The translations under genes and the position numbers were made by a program. A stretch of 6,479 nt of DNA from an uncultured Caulobacter sp. (lineage in GTDB: Bacteria > Pseudomonadota > Alphaproteobacteria > Caulobacterales > Caulobacteraceae). Location of the stretch: contig CALKHU010000123.1 of the NCBI GenBank assembly GCA_937991555.1, positions 1-6,479 on the forward strand. Reading direction: 5' to 3'. The notes under the pieces are model-generated. The model was not told where the DNA came from and made no database searches. It saw only the letters and a program-made list of their open reading frames with translations. Each line of letters begins with the position of its first letter. Position 1 is the stretch's first letter. Positions 5,597 to 6,479 of this stretch are shown piece by piece.

Positions 5597-6479
5597 ACGT
5601 CGACTTCGGCGTCGAGGGCGTTCGCCTGGATGAACTCGCGACGCGGCTCGACCAGCTCGCCCATCAGCCGCGCGAACATGTCGTCGGCGTCGTCGGCGTG
5701 CGCGACCTTGACCTGCAGCAGGGTGCGGGCCTCGGAGTCGAGGGTGGTCTCCCACAGCTGCTCGGGGTTCATCTCGCCCAGGCCCTTGTAGCGCTGGATC
5801 GACAGGCCCTTGCGACCGGCGTCCATCACCGCGGCGACCAGGTCGAGCGGGCCGCGCACGGTCGTCGAGCGGTCCTTGCGACGGAACACCGCGTTGCCCT
5901 CGAAGACCCTCGCCAGCTCGACCGAGCGCTCGGCCAGGCGGCGGGCGTCGGCCGCGTGCAGCAGCGCGTCCTCGAGGACGATCTTCTCCGACACGCTGCG
6001 CTTGATCCGGCTGAACAGGAAACCGCCCTGGGTCGGCTCGCCGCTCCAGGGTCCGTCGCCTTCCTCGGCGTAGAGGTTGAACCGGGTCGCGGCGGCGGCG
6101 GCGTCCGGGGTCTCGCCCATCAGTCCGGCCAGCGCCGCCTGCTCGATGGCGAAGGCGGGCGCGCGGGTCGCGAGGCGGTCGATGTTGGCCTTGGCGGCGC
6201 GGGCGTCCTTGACCAGCGCCAGCAGGTCGGCGCCGGTGCGCCGTTCGCCGTTCGACAGGTCCAGCTCGGCGCCGTCGACACCCTCCTCGATCAGGAAGGC
6301 CTCGTACTCTGCGTCGTCCTTCAGGTAGCGCGAGGACTTGCCCTTGGTGGCTTTGTAGAGCGGCGGCTGGGCGATGTAGAGGTAGCCGCGCTCGATCACC
6401 TCCGGCATTTGCCGGTAGAAGAAGGTCAGCAGCAGCGTGCGGATGTGGGCGCCGTCGACGTCGGCGTCGGTCATGATGA
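5593..6479 (-). CDS. gyrB: DNA gyrase subunit B, C-terminal part (5' end outside window)
   Basis: 295 residues of the C-terminal end are visible; the ATPase and transducer domains lie off the right edge. GyrB, with GyrA, introduces negative supercoils using ATP. The visible part begins inside the TOPRIM domain with IMTDADVDGAHIRTLLLTFF; its Asp cluster (codons between 6454 and 6468) binds the catalytic magnesium. YLYIAQPPLYK follows, then a segment of about 165-170 residues, and then QRYKGLGEMNPEQLW (complement of 5752-5796) and the tail LMGELVEPRREFIQANAL. The segment between YLKDD and QRYKG has the size of the insertion in Gram-negative GyrB, which is absent from ParE and from Gram-positive GyrB. 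Together with the GLGEMNPEQLW wording, this makes gyrase more likely than topoisomerase IV. The ATG at 6472-6474 is internal to the TOPRIM motif and is not the start. The gene is convergent with, and overlaps by four bases, the pentad-repeat gene. Confidence 0.96.
   Translation of the reverse strand, partial: IMTDADVDGAHIRTLLLTFFYRQMPEVIERGYLYIAQPPLYKATKGKSSRYLKDDAEYEAFLIEEGVDGAELDLSNGERRTGADLLALVKDARAAKANIDRLATRAPAFAIEQAALAGLMGETPDAAAAATRFNLYAEEGDGPWSGEPTQGGFLFSRIKRSVSEKIVLEDALLHAADARRLAERSVELARVFEGNAVFRRKDRSTTVRGPLDLVAAVMDAGRKGLSIQRYKGLGEMNPEQLWETTLDSEARTLLQVKVAHADDADDMFARLMGELVEPRREFIQANALDAEVDV

Noticed and set aside
5270..5755. A 161-residue - strand open frame spanning the gyrB end and the small gene
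   Set aside because: It crosses the true gyrB stop in another frame; its repeated Asp/Ala/Gln pattern is only the mirror image of the pentad repeats.
6175..6474. ATG 6474 as the start of a separate - strand gene
   Set aside because: The ATG is the Met of the TOPRIM motif IMTDADVDG. The frame stays open to the window edge, so it is the interior of gyrB.

Overview
This window is a GC-rich (about 70 % by eye), tightly packed piece of bacterial chromosome. GC-ending codons, long antisense shadow ORFs, an alphaproteobacterial-style GyrB, an intracellular PHA depolymerase and short promoter-to-start distances point to an alphaproteobacterium. Caulobacterales (Caulobacter, Phenylobacterium or Brevundimonas type) is my best guess, inferred from protein and base style rather than from any marker comparison. 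I see no mobile element, CRISPR array, rRNA, tRNA or prophage gene, and no change in base composition that would suggest recent transfer.

Layout, left to right: (1) the C-terminal 142 residues of an intracellular polyhydroxyalkanoate depolymerase (+, cut by the left edge); (2) a YgjP/DUF45-type zinc metallopeptidase (+) that starts 43 nt later without a Shine-Dalgarno site; (3) a 58-nt gap between convergent genes, holding a 12-bp stem-loop; (4) a bifunctional class A penicillin-binding protein (-); (5) a 133-nt divergent promoter region; (6) a complete RecQ helicase with helicase, zinc/RQC and HRDC parts (+); (7) a 98-aa protein of unknown function built almost entirely on a five-residue period (+); (8) the C-terminal 295 residues of DNA gyrase subunit B (-, cut by the right edge), whose stop codon overlaps that of the small protein in a CTAG tetranucleotide.

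The genes do not form one pathway. They cover carbon-store mobilisation, a putative peptidase, cell-wall synthesis, DNA repair and DNA topology, which is typical of core chromosome. The least explained item is the pentad-repeat small protein between recQ and gyrB. The other points worth a look are the REP-like stem-loop and a Cys-Met-Cys motif in the glycosyltransferase domain of the penicillin-binding protein. I found no convincing new multi-gene system here. No stretch over 300 bases lacks a gene; the longest gap is the 133-nt divergent region.
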